This document shows, in pieces, positions 31,508-34,735 of a DNA stretch of 34,735 bases (within the stretch, counting starts at the first letter, position 1; every line of letters starts with the position of its first letter). The stretch lies in IMG/VR virus record IMGVR_UViG_3300009034_000132, positions 1 to 34,735 of that record; one strand, written 5' to 3'. This DNA is from a virus. A program made the translations under genes and the position numbers. The notes beneath the pieces were generated by a model. The model saw only the letters and a list, made by a program, of their open reading frames with translations. It was not told the DNA's origin and did not search any database.

Positions 31508-31884
31508 GAGGTCTCCTTCAGTTTTCTAACAAGATACCAATTCAGATATGGATATTTTTCTTTTATATTTGTTGCTTGGTCAATTTCATTTATTTTATGA
31601 GCTATAAAATAACCTATTGCTGGACTACGAGAAATACCTGCATCACAACATATATATAGTATATCAATATCATCAGCATTTTCTATTATATGTTCAAGCA
31701 TTCTTCTTGTCCATTTGCTGATTATAGGTGTATCTGTATCTGCTATATTAGCTTTATAATACCAAGTAAATCCGAAGTCGTAGTAATCAGGTTTTTCTGA
31801 GATGAACATAATTGCCACACGATATGAATTTTTCAGATACGATATGTTTAATAAATCAGATATAGACATTATTTTTATTTCCAT
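31498..31884 (-). CDS. protein tyrosine phosphatase-like protein
   Basis: The signature ICCDAGISRSPAI has Cys80-x5-Arg86 of Cys-based phosphatases, with S-R-S after it. The usual histidine before the catalytic cysteine is replaced by a second cysteine (ICCDAG). A possible general acid (NIADTDTP) precedes. It may dephosphorylate host proteins or nucleotides. GAGGAGAT precedes the ATG. Confidence 0.6.
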   Translation of the reverse strand: MEIKIMSISDLLNISYLKNSYRVAIMFISEKPDYYDFGFTWYYKANIADTDTPIISKWTRRMLEHIIENADDIDILYICCDAGISRSPAIGYFIAHKINEIDQATNIKEKYPYLNWYLVRKLKETSWK

Positions 31885-32102
31885 TTAATCTCCTCAATCT
31901 CCTTTTTCTTTTGCCTGCCGAGTATCTTTATCGTATTCCCATTGCGGCATTTCATACCGTCCTTTATCCGGCGTTTCGTACCATATGCATCCTTCACCGT
32001 CAACACCCTACCTACTATGTTTGTCACCTTGTGTGTTCTGAACGAAGCCTCCTTATCTATGTAGGTAACATACTTTCCTTTGAGTTTATCTTTATGTATC
32101 AT
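31875..32102 (-). CDS. 75-residue basic beta-rich hypothetical protein
   Basis: Contains YVTYIDKEASFRTHKVTNIV and a KOW-like segment (VLTVKDAYGTKRRIKDGM), suggesting a small SH3-like nucleic-acid-binding barrel. GAGGT precedes the ATG. It overlaps the polymerase end by 11 bases. Confidence 0.5.
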   Translation of the reverse strand: MIHKDKLKGKYVTYIDKEASFRTHKVTNIVGRVLTVKDAYGTKRRIKDGMKCRNGNTIKILGRQKKKEIEEIKWK

Positions 32103-33888
32103 TATTTACCTCTTTCAAATCAATACCTTTGCTATGTGCTTCCTCCCAAGTCCTGCCGAACTTACAGTCCACCTCGACCGGTACAGACAGGTTTTTACCC
32201 GCTTTCAACATGCTCGATTTTACTATAGTAAAACAAGAATTCGCATATTTTACAGGGCACGACACTATGACCTCGTCATGCACTGTTGATATTATTCTTG
32301 CATCGAATTCTTTCAATCGTGAATACATTAAGACCATCGCCATCTTTATAAGGTCTGCCGCACTGCCCTGTATAATGGCATTTATGGCACTCCTAATCTC
32401 GCCACCCTTTTCAAAGTCGTCCTTTGTCGAAAAGAATTGCGAACGTCTCCTCTTTCTGCCAGACCAAGTTTTTACATAACCTTGATTGATGAATTGTTCT
32501 TCAGACTGCTGCCAAAATTCCTTGACCCCGGGATACATGTTAAAGTATCTGTCTATGTATTGTTGAGCTTCAGTCGCAGAAACCTTGATTTGTTTCGCCA
32601 AAGTCTTATTCCTCATTCCATATACCAGTCCAAAGTTTACGGTTTTCGCCTCTTGCCGTCCGATACCACAAGCATCTGCGGTCATTTGATGAATATCCTT
32701 TTTTTCCGCATAGGCTTTCATGAGATTCAGGTCTTTGGAAAAGTGCGCTAAGACCCGCAGTTCAATCTGTGAATAATCGGCGCCAATCAATATGTGACCG
32801 TCATCGGCCACTATCGCCTGTCGTATACCCAGTTTGTCAGCACGTGGAATGTTTTGCATGTTTGGTCTACTGCTACTGAAACGACCGGAAACGGTACCGC
32901 TTTGATTGAATGATGGGTAAATCTTGCCCCTATACGTTTTTAAATCCCATTTAACGGGCTTTAGGGCTGGCATGAACGTCGTCAATATTTTATTATACTT
33001 ACGGTACTCTAACAACAGTTTGGCTTCAGCGTTGTCCTCTGCGTATTTCTCGAGGACTTCTTTGTCTACCGACGGAGCACCTGTTTTCTTGCTCTGCTTT
33101 ATAACTGGCATGTTTCTTTTGTCTATAAAGTATTCTTTCAACTGTTTTGAACTATTAAAATTGATGTCACCAATGAGAAGTTTTAACTTGGTCTCATTGA
33201 GCTCTACCTTCTTTTTACAATACTCGGTCAATTCATAGACTTTTTTTGCGTCTATCATTATTCCATTGGAGTGCATATTGGCGATTACATGGAGTAGCGG
33301 TCTCTCTATCTTGGTATAGACATACTCTATCTCTCTATCCTTTAAAAGTTCTGTTTCTAATAGTGAATATAGTTTTAATGTATAGTAAGCATCATCACAA
33401 GCATATTTTACTTTATTTTTTGGCGCTTTGCTAAATGGAATTTGTTTAAGACCAGTTCCACATATTTCTTTATATTCAGTCATGGTATAATTAAAGTATT
33501 TTTTTACCAAACTCTTTAGTCCATGTCTCATGTTTTCATTAATAATATTTGCCATTATTAAAGTATCATGAATTGAATAACACTTGCTAATATCAATGCC
33601 AAATTTATATAAGGTAGGTAAATCAAAAGACGAGTTGTGAAATACGACAATACAATTATCTATTATAAACTGTAACAGATTTTTAGCTTCTTCAAGAGGC
33701 ATGTTGTTTAATACTTTGTCTCTTACAGGAACATACATCACGGTCTCTTTATCATATGCTATACTAAAACCGACTAAAGTCTTATCTTCCAGAGATTTGG
33801 TTTCCGTATCTATGGCAACAAGGCGTGCCTTTTTCAGGTCTGTCAGTAAAAGACCGTTATAACCTGTAGCATATCTACTTTTTCTCAT
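32092..33888 (-). CDS. polA: DNA polymerase I, family A, with proofreading domain
   Basis: 598 residues. The 3'-5' exonuclease has IDTETKS (Asp27, Glu29), NSSFDLP (Asp89) and KYACDDA (Tyr162, Asp166). The polymerase core has motif A GADYSQIELR (Asp371), motif B RQEAKTVNFGLVYG (Arg411, Lys415, Phe419, Tyr423) and motif C VHDEV (His537-Glu539). The Phe at the 762-equivalent is the bacterial Pol I form, not the T7-type Tyr. The 5' nuclease domain is absent. It overlaps the cysteine synthase gene at an ATGA junction and works with the left-arm PrimPol-helicase. Confidence 0.93.
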   Translation of the reverse strand: MRKSRYATGYNGLLLTDLKKARLVAIDTETKSLEDKTLVGFSIAYDKETVMYVPVRDKVLNNMPLEEAKNLLQFIIDNCIVVFHNSSFDLPTLYKFGIDISKCYSIHDTLIMANIINENMRHGLKSLVKKYFNYTMTEYKEICGTGLKQIPFSKAPKNKVKYACDDAYYTLKLYSLLETELLKDREIEYVYTKIERPLLHVIANMHSNGIMIDAKKVYELTEYCKKKVELNETKLKLLIGDINFNSSKQLKEYFIDKRNMPVIKQSKKTGAPSVDKEVLEKYAEDNAEAKLLLEYRKYNKILTTFMPALKPVKWDLKTYRGKIYPSFNQSGTVSGRFSSSRPNMQNIPRADKLGIRQAIVADDGHILIGADYSQIELRVLAHFSKDLNLMKAYAEKKDIHQMTADACGIGRQEAKTVNFGLVYGMRNKTLAKQIKVSATEAQQYIDRYFNMYPGVKEFWQQSEEQFINQGYVKTWSGRKRRRSQFFSTKDDFEKGGEIRSAINAIIQGSAADLIKMAMVLMYSRLKEFDARIISTVHDEVIVSCPVKYANSCFTIVKSSMLKAGKNLSVPVEVDCKFGRTWEEAHSKGIDLKEVNNDT

Positions 33889-34715
33889 AAATATCGTATC
33901 CTGTTATCTGGAAATATGGTTAATACTTTTTTGTATTCTTTGGCGATTAATTTTGCCGCTATGAAATTTGCACCGCTTGAATAACCGCAAGAGATGCCGT
34001 ATTCTTTCATTAATTTGGTGGCTGTTGTCAATGCCAATTCCCAAAAGACAAATACTTTATGCCTACTAAGATTATACGGTATTAAAGTTTGTTTGATGTT
34101 GTCTGTGATACCTTCTATCGGTTTGTCACCGGCTGTCTGTACCTCGTATATATCGGCATGCGGAAATATGGCATGCAATCCCATCAATGTACCGCCTGTT
34201 CCGGTTCCGGCAACAATTGCATTAGGATTTTTTAATTGATACAATAAGTCATCATCTAGTGTTCTTTGTGAACCATATTTAACTTCGTATGCCATTTTCT
34301 TTTGAGCCTCAAGATTATAAAGATTGGTAAATTGATTAGGATATATGTCTGCTTTTTTATTTTTAACCATTTTTTTGGCTTTGTCTATACAATCTTGCAT
34401 GGTATGAAATCCAGAATCAATCTTTGCACCATATTGTCGCATCATCTTTATCTTTAATCTGCTTGTATCATATGGACAGAGTATCCAGCAGTCTAACCCC
34501 AATGCCGCACAAACCATTGCTATAGAAATTCCCGTATTCCCACTTGTTGCCTCTACAACTGTGAATCTCCTATGAGCCTTTCCAATATAAGGAAGTAGCA
34601 TTTCTTTGGCAACACGGTCTTTTATAGAGCCAGATGGGTTCATCATCTCCATCTTGAAATAAACATTGCCTATGTTCATCAATGGAGTATTACCTATTAA
34701 GTCGAGTATGTTCAT
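33885..34715 (-). CDS. cysK: cysteine synthase (PLP-dependent O-acetylserine sulfhydrylase-like)
   Basis: 276 residues. LIGNTPL (6-12), MNPSGSIKDR (25-34; Lys32 for the PLP Schiff base), EATSGNTGISIA (55-66), PNQFTN (126-131) and AGTGTGGTLMG (169-179, PLP phosphate-binding loop) make a complete fold-type II cysteine synthase, with CGYSSGAN near 243-250. The protein would make cysteine from O-acetylserine and sulfide, possibly with a related beta-replacement specificity. It is an unusual auxiliary metabolic gene, in an operon with the viral polymerase. The ATG lies 20 bases from the right edge, so any promoter is outside the window. Confidence 0.85.
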   Translation of the reverse strand: MNILDLIGNTPLMNIGNVYFKMEMMNPSGSIKDRVAKEMLLPYIGKAHRRFTVVEATSGNTGISIAMVCAALGLDCWILCPYDTSRLKIKMMRQYGAKIDSGFHTMQDCIDKAKKMVKNKKADIYPNQFTNLYNLEAQKKMAYEVKYGSQRTLDDDLLYQLKNPNAIVAGTGTGGTLMGLHAIFPHADIYEVQTAGDKPIEGITDNIKQTLIPYNLSRHKVFVFWELALTTATKLMKEYGISCGYSSGANFIAAKLIAKEYKKVLTIFPDNRIRYL

Positions 34716-34735
34716 ATTCGAGTGGGGGGAATCGA

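Noticed and set aside
1-34735. Integrase or lysogeny module
   Set aside because: No tyrosine or serine recombinase, excisionase or repressor with clear features was found.

Overview
The window reads as a near-complete or complete genome of a tailed double-stranded DNA virus (Caudoviricetes) with siphovirus-type morphogenesis. Terminase, portal, gp10-like neck protein, protease, HK97-fold capsid, connectors, tail tube, a frameshifted tail-assembly chaperone pair, an 890-residue tape measure and fibre proteins lie in canonical order on the + strand. No gene is cut at either end, which suits a complete, possibly circularly permuted contig. No integrase, tRNA or CRISPR array was found.

Layout. 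(1) About 1-305: non-coding, with a GC-rich foldable element. (2) 306-7308, minus strand: a tightly packed module of small, mostly CxxC-containing proteins, including a chain of overlapping mini-genes of 25-57 codons. A PrimPol-helicase, a DEDD exonuclease and a small-terminase-like protein follow. (3) 7309-7393: divergent promoter region with one TATA-like element between the two transcription directions. (4) 7394-26647, plus strand: packaging, head, tail, fibre and lysis/holin-like genes. (5) 26656-26706: bidirectional terminator. (6) 26707-34715, minus strand: a surface-glycan cassette (two GT4 glycosyltransferases, a sulfotransferase, a hexapeptide acyltransferase), several small proteins, a deoxyribosyltransferase-like protein, a PQ-loop-like membrane protein, a tyrosine-phosphatase-like protein, a family A DNA polymerase and a cysteine synthase.

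Host. It cannot be fixed from sequence alone. An archaeal host is plausible. TATA-like boxes of the form CTTTAAATA or TTTATATA precede transcription units, GGTGA/GAGGT ribosome-binding sites are frequent, several units end in T-runs, the primase is an archaeo-eukaryotic-type PrimPol, and no peptidoglycan hydrolase is recognisable beside the holin-like gene. Against this, the polymerase is family A, which is more usual in bacterial phages. AT-rich DNA also yields TATA-like strings by chance.

How it works together. The left and right minus-strand arms carry replication functions: PrimPol-helicase and exonuclease on the left, PolA on the right. The right arm also carries host-modifying metabolism: cysteine synthesis, sulfation/glycosylation and nucleotide-sugar chemistry. 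The plus arm builds the particle. Cysteine is unusually frequent in the capsid, the tail tube and many small proteins, which gives a possible (inferred) rationale for a virus-borne cysteine synthase.
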